This document shows, piece by piece, positions 32,254 through 40,905 of a stretch of 49,144 nucleotides of DNA (the stretch's first letter is position 1; every line of letters begins with the position of its first letter). Source of the DNA: a virus; the IMG/VR virus record IMGVR_UViG_3300017917_000368, positions 1 to 49,144 of that record. The stretch is one strand, 5' to 3'. Under the pieces are notes generated by a model that had not been told where the DNA came from, searched no databases, and saw only the letters and a list, made by a program, of their open reading frames with translations. Position numbers and translations under genes: made by a program.

Positions 32254-32991
32254 ATGATAAGTATTATTATGGAACAACCTATACCCTATCACATTAATCA
32301 TCAATATCAAGGACAAACTGTGTATTGGTCCGGTAGTGACCGTAAAGATGTCTGGGAAAAAAATATAAAAAGTTCTAATAATTACGAATACTTAAAAAGT
32401 GCAGGCTGGGATAACGAGTACGCGATAGAATATAAATTTAATAGTCATGGATTTCGTGATGCAGAATTTGATCAGCGTGATAATTTTATTGCGATTGGTT
32501 GTAGCTTCACTGAAGGGGTAGGGTTAGGTAAAGATCAAATTTGGCCAACTAAACTTACTAATCTAGTAGGAACACATGTTTGGAATTTAGGAATAGGTGG
32601 CGCCGCCGCTGATACTTGTTTTAGAATTCTTGACTATTACATACAGACATTAAAACCAAAAGCAGTATTTTTTTTAGTGCCTCCGGTGATGCGAGTAGAA
32701 CTGCACTACGACGATAGAATTGAGTCACATCTTGCCAATGACGGACATGTATCAAATTTTGTTAAGCAATGGTTCGTATGCGAAGATAATGGCACTATAA
32801 ATAGATATAAAAATACACTAGCAATGAAACAAATTTGTTATACCGCTGGTGTTAATTTGTATGTTCAGGACAGTATATCTAACATGCTGGAAAACATAGA
32901 ATTAGCAAGAGATTTACTGCACCCCGGCGAAGAGTATCAGGATTATATTGCAAAATTATTTTATGAAGATTTTATAAATGGCAACAGGTAA
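32254..32991 (+). CDS. SGNH/GDSL-type hydrolase
   Basis: 245 residues with the SGNH blocks in order: FIAIGCSFTEG with nucleophile Ser84 (block I, GxS), NLGIGGAAADT (block II, 111-121), KAVFFLVPPVMR (block III region, about 136-147) and Asp220-LL-His223 (DLLHPG, block V). FNSHGFRD (63-70) is a common feature N-terminal to the block I Ser. The family comprises esterases and acetylesterases acting on lipids or on sugars such as acetylated polysaccharides. There is no signal peptide. It overlaps the gp17 start by 14 bases, so it is made together with terminase; a virion or surface-sugar deacetylase role is possible. An ATG at 32269 is an alternative start. Confidence 0.78.
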   Translation: MISIIMEQPIPYHINHQYQGQTVYWSGSDRKDVWEKNIKSSNNYEYLKSAGWDNEYAIEYKFNSHGFRDAEFDQRDNFIAIGCSFTEGVGLGKDQIWPTKLTNLVGTHVWNLGIGGAAADTCFRILDYYIQTLKPKAVFFLVPPVMRVELHYDDRIESHLANDGHVSNFVKQWFVCEDNGTINRYKNTLAMKQICYTAGVNLYVQDSISNMLENIELARDLLHPGEEYQDYIAKLFYEDFINGNR

Positions 32992-34546
32992 AGGTACAGA
33001 TAACGTTCTAGTTAAGAAGCCGCACCAAATTACGGCATTCACTAACGAGCAACTTCAGGAATTTGCAAAATGCGCTGATCCTGTCACAGGACCTGAGTAT
33101 TTTATGAGCAATTACTTCTACATACAACATCCTACCAAAGGACGTATGTTGTATACTCCTTTTGACTATCAACGACGTTTGATTGAAACATATCATATGT
33201 ACCGCTACAGTATATCACTGATGCCTCGACAAACAGGCAAATCAACAAGTGCCGCAGGTTACTTGTTATGGTACGCTATGTTTGTACCAGATAGTACTAT
33301 CCTAATTGCCGCGCACAAATTTACAGGCTCACAGGAAATCATGCAGCGTATTCGCTACGCTTACGAAAGCGTGCCGGATTTTATACGTGCTGGCGCTGTG
33401 AGCTACAACAAAGGTAGTATCGATTTTGACAATGGTAGTCGTATCGTAAGTGCCACAACCACAGAAAACACAGGTCGCGGTATGTCTATTTCACTACTAT
33501 ACTGTGACGAGTTTGCGTTCGTCCGCCCTACCATAGGACGAGAATTTTGGACTTCAATTAGTCCCACACTAGCAACTGGTGGTAAATGTATTATTACTTC
33601 AACACCTAACAGTGACGAAGATCAGTTTGCTACCCTATGGAAAGGTGCTAACAAGTGTTTTGATGAATTTGGTAACCCTACAGAAGTTGGAATCAATGGA
33701 TTCAAAGCATTTAGAAGCTACTGGAACGAACACCCTGACAGAGACGAAGCATGGGCCATGCAACAGCGAGCCCAATTAGGTGATGAACGTTTCCGCCGCG
33801 AGATGGACTGTGAGTTTATTATTTGGGACGAAACACTAATCAATCCTAGCCATCTAGTTGAACTAGCTGGGTTAGACCCAATAGAAAGACAAGGACAGGT
33901 GCGGTGGTATAAACGACCAGAAGCACAACACACCTATGTAGTAGCATTAGACCCTAGTCTAGGTACAGGTGGTGACCCAGCAGGCATACAAATCTTTGAA
34001 TTGCCTACATTTAAGCAAGTAGGAGAGTGGCAACACAATCGCACTCCTGTGCAACAGCAGGTGGGTATCTTAGCTGAAATTATTAAATATATTTCCGAAA
34101 CAGTTAATCCTAACAATATCTATTATTCCGTGGAAAATAACACTCTAGGCGAAGCTGCACTTATATCAATAAGCGAAATTGGTGAAGAAAACATCAAAGG
34201 TATTTTTCTAAGCGAGCCTAAACGTGCCGGTGCCACTCGTAGATATCGTCGAGGATTTAATACCACAAACTCAACTAAAATCTCAGCGTGTGCCAAACTT
34301 AAAAATCTAATTGAGAGTAAGCGCATGACTATTGTGAGTAAGCCACTTATATCAGAACTTAAAACATTTGTGGCCAGCGGCTCTAGTTATGCTGCCAAAC
34401 CAGGCGAAACTGACGACCTGGTTATGGCACTTATATTAGTGGTTCGTATGGCTATGTTATTACAGAGTTTTGATAGTCAGATTGATTACACTATGAAAGA
34501 TAGTTTAGAAGATGTCGTTGAGCCAATGCCGTTCTGGGTAGTTTAA
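32978..34546 (+). CDS. 17: Terminase large subunit, gp17-like
   Basis: The 522-residue packaging motor. Walker A PRQTGKST (residues 83-90, the R/QTGKST form of T4-like terminases), Walker B LLYCDE (173-178), coupling motif IITSTPNS (about 205-212) and the nuclease domain opening VVALDPSLGTGGDPAGI with Asp325 are visible; EENNTLGE-like VENNTLGEAAL and GETDDLVMALILV supply further nuclease acidic residues. T4 gp17 has 610 residues. It packages DNA by headful and cuts concatemers. The start overlaps the SGNH hydrolase. A late promoter for the next gene lies directly at its stop. Confidence 0.95.
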   Translation: MATGKGTDNVLVKKPHQITAFTNEQLQEFAKCADPVTGPEYFMSNYFYIQHPTKGRMLYTPFDYQRRLIETYHMYRYSISLMPRQTGKSTSAAGYLLWYAMFVPDSTILIAAHKFTGSQEIMQRIRYAYESVPDFIRAGAVSYNKGSIDFDNGSRIVSATTTENTGRGMSISLLYCDEFAFVRPTIGREFWTSISPTLATGGKCIITSTPNSDEDQFATLWKGANKCFDEFGNPTEVGINGFKAFRSYWNEHPDRDEAWAMQQRAQLGDERFRREMDCEFIIWDETLINPSHLVELAGLDPIERQGQVRWYKRPEAQHTYVVALDPSLGTGGDPAGIQIFELPTFKQVGEWQHNRTPVQQQVGILAEIIKYISETVNPNNIYYSVENNTLGEAALISISEIGEENIKGIFLSEPKRAGATRRYRRGFNTTNSTKISACAKLKNLIESKRMTIVSKPLISELKTFVASGSSYAAKPGETDDLVMALILVVRMAMLLQSFDSQIDYTMKDSLEDVVEPMPFWVV

Positions 34547-34554
34547 GATAAATA
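34547..34554 (+). promoter_or_regulatory. Late promoter GATAAATA, start predicted at the ATG
   Basis: The octamer begins at the base after the gp17 stop and ends 5 bases before the ATG at 34560. With T4 spacing the transcript would begin at the A of ATG, giving a leaderless message. Confidence 0.75.
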
Positions 34555-34559
34555 ATGTT

Positions 34560-36809
34560 ATGAGAGAAATTAACAAAATTGCAGAAGGCCTGTTTGAAAA
34601 AATTCGTGACAGATTTGAGGATGTCAGCTTGGGTGACGAAAATGCCAACGCTACGCAAAATCCAGAAAATGCACGTTTTTTCAACTTTGACTATGTAGTT
34701 GATGGACAAAACTACGGTAATATCACACTTAGTGTTATCGATGAAACTAGTCTTAAAGTTTATTTTAGTAAAAATATAAGTCGCGATTTAACTGGTGAAG
34801 AAAAGAAAAATTGGTACAGTTTCTTGCGCGAGTTACGCGAATTTGCTAAACGCAACCTCCTAAGTTTTGAACCACGAGATATTACTCGTTCAACGTTAAA
34901 ACACAGAGATATTCAGCAAGTCAGCAAGGCTGATAGCACATACGACAAAGACGAAGTCATTGGCGAAAGTCGTTTGTACGGCACAAGTCGCAGTAGTTAT
35001 GAAAATGATGGCCCTGTGCGTATTATAATTCGTCACAGCGATCAAATTAATCCCGAACAACCTGGTGCACGTAGCCGTAAAATTCGTGCCATGTACTTGG
35101 AAAACACTGACGGTGAACGACGTAAACTGCCTTACAACAACCTACGCTACGCTCGTGCTATGGCACGCCATGTGTCTGAAGGTGGGTCAATAGAAGATGA
35201 ATTTGGTCAACACATCACTGGCATTGCAGAAGAATGTGCAAAATTAAAACCATTTAAAGCCGCAATAGTGCGCAGAGTATTTGAGGATGAAGAAACTCAG
35301 CGTATGGTAGAAGCTGCATTCGAGTATCATAGCCTACTTAGAGATACACTGAATAAATTAAGTGGTCGCAAAGGCTATAAACAATGTAAAGAACAGTTTG
35401 TAGCAACCAGCACCAGCTATATTCCAGAAGATGATTTTGACGCAGATAGTATGCGTGAACGCTTCGTAAAACGTACCTATAACGATCACATGAACGATGC
35501 GTTACCTATTGTTCACAAAGCCTACAATTTAAAGAAAACTAATAAAATGGCAGAAGCCTTTGAAAGTTGGGCTAATCAACTTGCAGAAGGTACATGGGCT
35601 CTACCCGAAAATGATGACGAAATTAATAAACTTATTGAATTAATGAAACAACCATTAGAAGCTGGAGTAGATGCAGAGAATGCCAGTAGTGCGCTATACA
35701 ATTTACTAGGCGATGATCAGCTATTTAACGACTTAGACGAAATCGCACAACAGCAAGGACCTGAAGTAGATGTGCGTGAAGTTATTTTTAATTGGCTAGA
35801 AAGTAATCACCCTGACCTAGCAGAAAAAGTAAGTCAGGCAATTGACCAAACTGAACCAGTGGCAGAAATGTCAGACACAGGCGACACATCATTTGACAAG
35901 ATGTCGAGACGCGAATTATTAGATTATTTAAATTTAGATATGCTACAAGCACAGCATTATTCAAATGAACAATTACGTGCCGCAGCAGAGGAAAAATCAT
36001 ACGATATGACAGAAAATTACGACGCTATGTCACCACATGACAGCTCAAGTCCACTTACACACATGCGTGAAGATGACTATGATCAAGATCAAGTTGAATC
36101 TATTGCTTCAGCAATCGTACGCAGAATTCTAAACAACATTGGTCAACACAAAGAATTATTAATGAAAGCGGGTCCAGAAGGCGTGTTAAATGCTGCAAAA
36201 GATGTAGCAAGTTTTCACGTACCAGTAGAAGAACTAGGCTCAAGTGACATCAGCGGCATGATTAGAGAAGTATACCGTGAAGTTGGTGTAGACTATCCAG
36301 AAATGAATGAAGCAGACGGTGCACCATTACGTAAAACAGCAAGTCCAAGTAAAAAAGCACGCGATGCAAAATATTATGATTATCTAGCAAGAACATTAGG
36401 CGAAGGAAAAGTAAAAGAAGTCAGTATAGATCTTGAAGAACTGACAGACGAAGAATTCAAGGCAAAATATGGCAAGACCAAGGAAGAGATAAAACAAGCA
36501 CTGTCAGAAGGTCTAACAGGCTTACAAAAATTTGGTGCTGGCGCAGCTATGATTGGTGCACTAGCAGGTAACGCATATATGGATAACAAAGCAGTTGAAG
36601 CAAGTCCACAGATGCAAAAATTGGAACAACTATATCAACAAGCATTGGCTAATAATGACACAGCAAAGGCAGATGAATTGGAAGATAGAATTGAAAATTT
36701 AAGAGCAAGAATAGAATTAGGCAAAGGCGAAGTAGTAGACAAAGAAGGTAATCCTATAGAACCAAAATACGAAAGTATAGATGATATAAAAAAACTAGCA
36801 GGCTTATAA
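34560..36809 (+). CDS. Large virion-type protein with capsid-targeting-like N-terminus
   Basis: 749 residues starting MREINKIAEGLFEKIRDRFE; the first ten fit the M-[KR]-...-I-A-E-G pattern of T4 targeting peptides (IAE|A). Residues 1-115 form an alpha/beta domain (DYVVDGQNYGNITLSVID, KVYFSKNI, NWYSFLRELREFAKRN). Residues 150-215 hold a second conserved-looking part (VRIIIRHSDQINPEQPGARS-R, YNNLRYARAMARHVSEGGSI). The middle and C-terminal parts are helical and acidic, with a hydrophobic stretch FGAGAAMIGALAGNAYM (about 658-674), a coiled coil (QKLEQLYQQALANNDTAKAD) and the C-terminal motif SIDDIKKLAGL. I recall such proteins as virion structural proteins in T4-like environmental phages. Likely in the head or ejected; function unknown. 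Confidence 0.78.
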   Translation: MREINKIAEGLFEKIRDRFEDVSLGDENANATQNPENARFFNFDYVVDGQNYGNITLSVIDETSLKVYFSKNISRDLTGEEKKNWYSFLRELREFAKRNLLSFEPRDITRSTLKHRDIQQVSKADSTYDKDEVIGESRLYGTSRSSYENDGPVRIIIRHSDQINPEQPGARSRKIRAMYLENTDGERRKLPYNNLRYARAMARHVSEGGSIEDEFGQHITGIAEECAKLKPFKAAIVRRVFEDEETQRMVEAAFEYHSLLRDTLNKLSGRKGYKQCKEQFVATSTSYIPEDDFDADSMRERFVKRTYNDHMNDALPIVHKAYNLKKTNKMAEAFESWANQLAEGTWALPENDDEINKLIELMKQPLEAGVDAENASSALYNLLGDDQLFNDLDEIAQQQGPEVDVREVIFNWLESNHPDLAEKVSQAIDQTEPVAEMSDTGDTSFDKMSRRELLDYLNLDMLQAQHYSNEQLRAAAEEKSYDMTENYDAMSPHDSSSPLTHMREDDYDQDQVESIASAIVRRILNNIGQHKELLMKAGPEGVLNAAKDVASFHVPVEELGSSDISGMIREVYREVGVDYPEMNEADGAPLRKTASPSKKARDAKYYDYLARTLGEGKVKEVSIDLEELTDEEFKAKYGKTKEEIKQALSEGLTGLQKFGAGAAMIGALAGNAYMDNKAVEASPQMQKLEQLYQQALANNDTAKADELEDRIENLRARIELGKGEVVDKEGNPIEPKYESIDDIKKLAGL

Positions 36810-36832
36810 TTCCTAGGGATGGGAAGGGAGTT

Positions 36833-36859
36833 AGGACACTTAGGTGTCCTTTCTTTTTG
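36833..36859 (+). terminator. Intrinsic terminator
   Basis: AGGACAC (36833-36839) pairs with GTGTCCT (36844-36850) around TTAG, followed by TTCTTTTT. It separates the head/packaging operon from gp32. Confidence 0.85.
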
Positions 36860-36889
36860 GCTAAAAATATTTAAAATTATCTCTTGTGA

Positions 36890-36897
36890 GATAAATA
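36890..36897 (+). promoter_or_regulatory. Late promoter GATAAATA upstream of gp32
   Basis: The octamer overlaps a small inverted repeat TTATCTC-TTGT-GAGATAA (36877-36894). The predicted start, about 36903, coincides with the first base of the candidate pseudoknot in the gp32 leader. Confidence 0.75.
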
Positions 36898-36902
36898 ACA
36901 TT

Positions 36903-36941
36903 AACGTATAGTATTATTAATGCTTATACGTTTTAGGCATT
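36903..36941 (+). promoter_or_regulatory. Candidate autoregulatory pseudoknot in the gp32 leader
   Basis: Stem 1: AACGTATA (36903-36910) with TATACGTT (36925-36932), perfect. Stem 2: AATGC (36919-36923) in the loop with GCATT (36937-36941). The order is that of an H-type pseudoknot with nearly stacked stems. It ends 33 bases before the gp32 ATG. T4 gene 32 is known to have a pseudoknot about 40-67 bases upstream that nucleates repression by gp32. The loop crossing stem 1 is short (4 bases), so stem 1 may be partly frayed. Confidence 0.55.
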
Positions 36942-36974
36942 TTAAAGACCAACTTAAATTAAAGGAAAAACATT

Positions 36975-37994
36975 ATGGCAACATCATTAGCAGAAATTCG
37001 TGCAAAATTACAAGCACAAGAAAACCGCGGAACAGGCGGTAGTTCACAAGGCGGCGACAACGCTATCTATGCTCACTGGAACATTCCAGAAGGTTCGAGC
37101 GCAAGAGTTAGATTTTTACCAGACGGCAACACTAAGAATGATTTCTTTTGGGCAGAACGTTTGATGATTAACTTAACCTTTGCAGGTATTAAAGGTCAAC
37201 CAGATAGTAAACCAGTAACTGTACAAGTTCCGTGTGTGGAAATGTATGGCGAAGCATGTCCTGTGCTTGCAGAAGTGCGTACTTGGTTCAAAGATCCAAG
37301 TTTAGAAGAAATGGGTCGTAAGTATTGGAAGAAAAAATCATACTTGTTCCAAGGTTTTGTTCGCGAAAATCCGCTAACAGACGATCAGCCACCTACCAAT
37401 CCAATTCGTAGATTTATCATTAGTCCACAGATCTTTAATTTGATTAAAGCGGCTTTGATGGATCCAGAACTAGAAAACCTACCCACCGACTATCAAGGCG
37501 GTCTAGACTTTACTGTAAGCAAAACATCAAAAGGTGGTTATGCTGATTACAGTACAAGTAAATGGTCACGCAAAGAGTCAGCTCTTACACAAGACGAAGC
37601 GGCAGCTATTGAGCAATATGGTTTGTTCAATCTTAGCGAATTCCTTCCTAAGAAGCCAAGTGACGTTGAACTAAAAGTTATCAAAGAAATGTTTGAAGCA
37701 AGTGTTGATGGTCAACCATATGATACAGAACGTTGGGGTGCTTACTATCGTCCACGCGGCGTTAATGCACCAGCAGGCAATGCGGCTCCTGCGGCACAAG
37801 CAGCACCAGCAAGTGCTCCTGTGGCACAAGCGGCACCAGCACCAGCACCAGCACCTGTAGCAGAAGCAGAAGATGTACCATTTGAAGCAGACGAACCAGC
37901 AACAGCATCAGCTCCAGTGACTACACCATCCGGTGGCGGCCAACGAGCTGAAGACATTTTAGCAATGATTCGTAGCCGTCAAAAAACAAGCTAA
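36975..37994 (+). CDS. 32: Single-stranded DNA-binding protein, gp32-like
   Basis: 339 residues; T4 gp32 has 301. It binds ssDNA cooperatively during replication, recombination and repair. The DNA-binding core is clear: NAIYAHWNIPEGSSARVRFL, TVQVPCVEMYGEACPVLAEV, MGRKYWKKKSYLFQGFV and IRRFIISPQIFNLIKAALMD. Cys87 and Cys95 sit where the T4 zinc site lies, but the complete His-Cys3 set is not evident. Residues 265-330 are an Ala/Pro-rich linker (long runs of AAPAPAP type) followed by an acidic stretch (EAEDVPFEADEP), as expected for the C-terminal partner-binding tail. The leader has a late promoter and a candidate pseudoknot; AAAGGAAA is the ribosome site. Confidence 0.94.
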   Translation: MATSLAEIRAKLQAQENRGTGGSSQGGDNAIYAHWNIPEGSSARVRFLPDGNTKNDFFWAERLMINLTFAGIKGQPDSKPVTVQVPCVEMYGEACPVLAEVRTWFKDPSLEEMGRKYWKKKSYLFQGFVRENPLTDDQPPTNPIRRFIISPQIFNLIKAALMDPELENLPTDYQGGLDFTVSKTSKGGYADYSTSKWSRKESALTQDEAAAIEQYGLFNLSEFLPKKPSDVELKVIKEMFEASVDGQPYDTERWGAYYRPRGVNAPAGNAAPAAQAAPASAPVAQAAPAPAPAPVAEAEDVPFEADEPATASAPVTTPSGGGQRAEDILAMIRSRQKTS

Positions 37995-38003
37995 CATTTT
38001 TAA

Positions 38004-38630
38004 ATGTTTAGCAGGATAGACGAAATAATCTTTCCAAATCGCTGTGAGGTAATAGAAATACAAGCCTCACAGCGATATATCTATCCCATTTTTAAAAATG
38101 GTAGTACATCTATCTTTGAGTATGCATATCAACAAAAGTATAAAATTCTTTTTAATAATCAAATTGCACGAGCAAAAATAATAGACGTTGTACTGCGCGA
38201 TCCGGTCGATAGGTACATATCTGGATTCAACACGTTTGTCTATAATACTAAGCGTGAAAATCCTGGTTTAGATTTAGATACTATTATCTATTTTGCTAAA
38301 ACCTATTTGTTTTTAAATAGACACTATACACCTCAGCTTTTTTGGTTAGAGCATCTTAGCAAATATGCCAACCCTGATACAATATTACAACTACGCGGAA
38401 TGGATTCAATTGTAGCTTATTCGCCGTTGAACATAGGGCCCAAACAAGAATTTATATTAACTAACTCGTTGGTTGATGATTTGGTCAATGATATACATGT
38501 TAAAACATATCTAGAGTTAGACAATATTTTACTGTCTATGATCGATTCTAATCTAACCTATAATGAAATAATGAAATGCATTAAAAATCAGCATCCGGCA
38601 GGGTACGCAAAATGTATTGCCCAAGATTAG
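38004..38630 (+). CDS. Sulfotransferase-like protein
   Basis: 208 residues with the two PAPS-binding elements of the sulfotransferase superfamily: YPIFKNGSTSIFEYA (residues 27-41, 5'-phosphosulfate loop of the PKNGSTS type) and VVLRDPVDRYISGFNTFV (62-79, 3'-phosphate motif RDPxxRxxSGF). The family transfers sulfate from PAPS to sugars, peptides or lipids. It is short compared with many family members (about 250-300), so the acceptor domain is reduced. It starts 10 bases after gp32 and overlaps the following radical-SAM gene by 19 bases, pointing to a joint function. It has no signal peptide and acts in the cytoplasm. Substrate unknown. Confidence 0.78.
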   Translation: MFSRIDEIIFPNRCEVIEIQASQRYIYPIFKNGSTSIFEYAYQQKYKILFNNQIARAKIIDVVLRDPVDRYISGFNTFVYNTKRENPGLDLDTIIYFAKTYLFLNRHYTPQLFWLEHLSKYANPDTILQLRGMDSIVAYSPLNIGPKQEFILTNSLVDDLVNDIHVKTYLELDNILLSMIDSNLTYNEIMKCIKNQHPAGYAKCIAQD

Positions 38631-39496
38631 ATCATTTTGTTAGATTAAATTCAAATGGTACAATCAGTCGGTGTGGACACATGACACGTCAGCCTCAATT
38701 TGCTACACTAGAATCTATGGACACTAGCGAATGGTTACACGGTGTTCGGGAACACATGGCACAGGGCATATGGCCCGTTGAGTGTGAACGCTGTATGGAA
38801 ACCGAACAAGCTAACGGCACTAGTATTAGAATAAATTCTATAAATTTTGACAAGCTACAAAAGAAAAAAGATTATCTAATAGTTGGTGGTGTTTTAGACA
38901 ATGTGTGCAATAGTGCTTGTTTAACCTGCGATGAGCAACACAGTACTCTAATTGGTGGCTTGACGTCAAAAACGTATCCTATTGTGGATAATTCAAGTAA
39001 GTTTTGGGACTTACCACTGGATAGAGTCGTGCATTTAGATATAAATGGTGGCGAGCCTAGTCATAGTAAAAACTATAAACACATTCTAGCAAACTTGCCC
39101 CCTAGTATTAAGTCAGTAAGACTTAACACAAACTGTAGTACAGTGTTAGAGGAACTTTGGCCGTTGTGTGAGCGCGGAGTACAGGTAACTGTAACTGTTA
39201 GTCTAGATGGAATTGGTCCAGTACATGACTTCGTGCGCTGGCCTGTCAAGTGGGATAAGTTCTATGTTAACCTAAAACGTTACATGGAGATGCCTGTTAG
39301 GCTAAACACATGGACCACAGTAAGTGCATTAAATGTTGATGATTTACCTAATATTCTAGCATTTGTCAAAGAACATAAGTTAGATCACAGCTATGCCTAT
39401 CTCAAAGATCCAGTTGAATTAGCAGTTGAAAATAAAGATACTCCAGAGTTTATAGCATACATACAAAAACAAAAGCAGTTAAGAGGTATTGAATAA
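38612..39496 (+). CDS. Radical SAM protein 1
   Basis: 294 residues. The [4Fe-4S]-SAM motif is CNSACLTC (Cys99, Cys103, Cys106, CX3CX2C), followed by VVHLDINGGEPSHSKNY (GGEP motif) and VTVTVSLDGIGPVHDFVRWP. N-terminal Cys3, Cys21, Cys58 and Cys61 (MYCPRL, SRCGHM, CERC) may bind a second cluster, as in twitch/SPASM-type proteins. Such enzymes carry out radical chemistry, often on peptides. The overlap with the sulfotransferase-like gene suggests one pathway. A related but distinct radical-SAM gene lies 1.4 kb away, beyond uvsX. Proteins of this type occur in T4-like environmental phages; their reaction is not known to me. Confidence 0.85.
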   Translation: MYCPRLDHFVRLNSNGTISRCGHMTRQPQFATLESMDTSEWLHGVREHMAQGIWPVECERCMETEQANGTSIRINSINFDKLQKKKDYLIVGGVLDNVCNSACLTCDEQHSTLIGGLTSKTYPIVDNSSKFWDLPLDRVVHLDINGGEPSHSKNYKHILANLPPSIKSVRLNTNCSTVLEELWPLCERGVQVTVTVSLDGIGPVHDFVRWPVKWDKFYVNLKRYMEMPVRLNTWTTVSALNVDDLPNILAFVKEHKLDHSYAYLKDPVELAVENKDTPEFIAYIQKQKQLRGIE

Positions 39497-39527
39497 TAGT
39501 AATTTTAACCAAAACATAATCAAAATA

Positions 39528-39556
39528 TTGAAAATAGTTAACAAGTATGTTACACT
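39528..39556 (+). promoter_or_regulatory. Sigma70-type promoter for uvsX
   Basis: TTGAAA (39528-39533), 17-base spacer, TACACT (39551-39556). No late octamer is present between the radical-SAM gene and uvsX, which fits early or middle expression of a recombination gene. Confidence 0.7.
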
Positions 39557-39592
39557 ATTAAAGACATCTTACATTTAGAGAGGCAACAATTT

Positions 39593-40663
39593 ATGTCAAC
39601 AAAACCATATGATTTTTCAAAACTTAGAAAGAGTCTAACCAAAAGCATTGATGGACTTAGTTTTGGCTTCAACGACCCAACAGACTGGGTTAGTACAAAC
39701 AACTACGCATTAAACTACTTAATCAGCGGTGACTTTAATCGAGGAATCCCATTAGGTAAAGTAACAGTGTTTGCTGGTGAATCTGGTGCAGGCAAATCAT
39801 ATATCTGTTCAGGTAACCTAATTAAAAATGCTCAAGCACAAGGCATCTTTCCTATCCTAATAGATACAGAGAATGCACTTGACGAAGCATGGTTACAAGC
39901 ACTAGGTGTAGACACCGGTGAAGATAAGTTGATGAAAGTAAATATGGCTATGATCGATGACGTGGCTAAACTTATCAACGATTTCGTTAAAGAATACAAA
40001 ACACTACCCGAAGATGATCGTCCAAAAGTATTGTTTGTTTTAGACAGTTTGGGCATGTTACTAACACCAACTGATGTTAATCAGTTTGAAGCAGGCGACT
40101 TGAAGGGTGATATGGGCCGTAAGCCCAAGGCACTGACAGCCCTAGTTCGTAACTGTGTAAACATGTTTGGTAGTTTAAACATTGGTCTTGTTGCAACTAA
40201 TCATACATATGCCAGTCAAGATATGTTTGATCCAGATGATAAGATTTCAGGTGGTCAGGGCTTTATCTATGCTTCAAGTATTGTTGTTGCTATGAAGAAA
40301 TTGAAGTTGAAAGAAGATGAAGATGGTAACAAGATTTCAGAAGTTAAAGGTATTCGTGCTGGTTGTAAAATTATGAAGACCAGATATGCTAAACCTTTTG
40401 AAAGTGTACAGGTTAAAATTCCTTATGAGACAGGTATGAATCCATACTCAGGTCTAGTAGATATGTTTGAGGGTAAAGGATTATTAGCCAAAGACGGTAA
40501 CAGTCTTAAATACACACTAGCAGACGGTACAGTTATTAAACAGTTCCGCAAAGCGTGGGAACGCAACGAAGAAGGTAGTTTAGACAAAGTCATGGAAGAC
40601 TTTACTAAAAATCCACATAGAGATGCTAAATCTGCAACCATTGAAGAGGATGTAACAGAATGA
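39593..40663 (+). CDS. uvsX: UvsX, RecA-like recombinase
   Basis: 356 residues; T4 UvsX has 391. Walker A GESGAGKS (62-69), ILIDTENALDEAWLQALGVD, Walker B VLFVLDSLGMLLTP, the L1/L2 area (DMGRKPKALTALVRNCVNMF, then VATNHTYASQDMFDP, DKISGGQGFIYASSIVVAMK) are all typical. It forms filaments on ssDNA and drives strand exchange and recombination-dependent replication, working with gp32. It has a sigma70-type promoter, and its stop overlaps the next ATG (ATGA). It is embedded between two radical-SAM genes. Confidence 0.95.
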   Translation: MSTKPYDFSKLRKSLTKSIDGLSFGFNDPTDWVSTNNYALNYLISGDFNRGIPLGKVTVFAGESGAGKSYICSGNLIKNAQAQGIFPILIDTENALDEAWLQALGVDTGEDKLMKVNMAMIDDVAKLINDFVKEYKTLPEDDRPKVLFVLDSLGMLLTPTDVNQFEAGDLKGDMGRKPKALTALVRNCVNMFGSLNIGLVATNHTYASQDMFDPDDKISGGQGFIYASSIVVAMKKLKLKEDEDGNKISEVKGIRAGCKIMKTRYAKPFESVQVKIPYETGMNPYSGLVDMFEGKGLLAKDGNSLKYTLADGTVIKQFRKAWERNEEGSLDKVMEDFTKNPHRDAKSATIEEDVTE

Positions 40664-40905
40664 GTATTGAAATTGATGTAGTTGGGGAAGTTTGGTTAAC
40701 TTGTAAAGAATATATCAATCCTAAGGATCGTCAAGCGGCAGCCGATCATCTTATTAGTGTTGTTGCAGACCATAACATCTTAGAACGTGATTTAAAGGCT
40801 GTAGGTGGTACAGACAGCTATCTTAAACGTGCAGTCGAAGAGTATCTAGGCGAAGAAGTAGAAGAGCCCGATTACGACGACGATGAAGAAGACGACAACT
40901 ATTAA
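40660..40905 (+). CDS. Small acidic protein coupled to uvsX
   Basis: 81 residues. The N-terminal 60 are helical (VVGEVWLTCKEYINPKDRQA, DHLISVVADHNILERDL), and the C-terminus is extremely acidic (EEVEEPDYDDDEEDD). The start overlaps the uvsX stop as ATGA, and its own stop overlaps the next start. A small acidic protein in this place is common next to uvsX in T4-like environmental phages as far as I recall. It might modulate UvsX or a replication partner; that is inference from position only. Confidence 0.75.
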   Translation: MSIEIDVVGEVWLTCKEYINPKDRQAAADHLISVVADHNILERDLKAVGGTDSYLKRAVEEYLGEEVEEPDYDDDEEDDNY

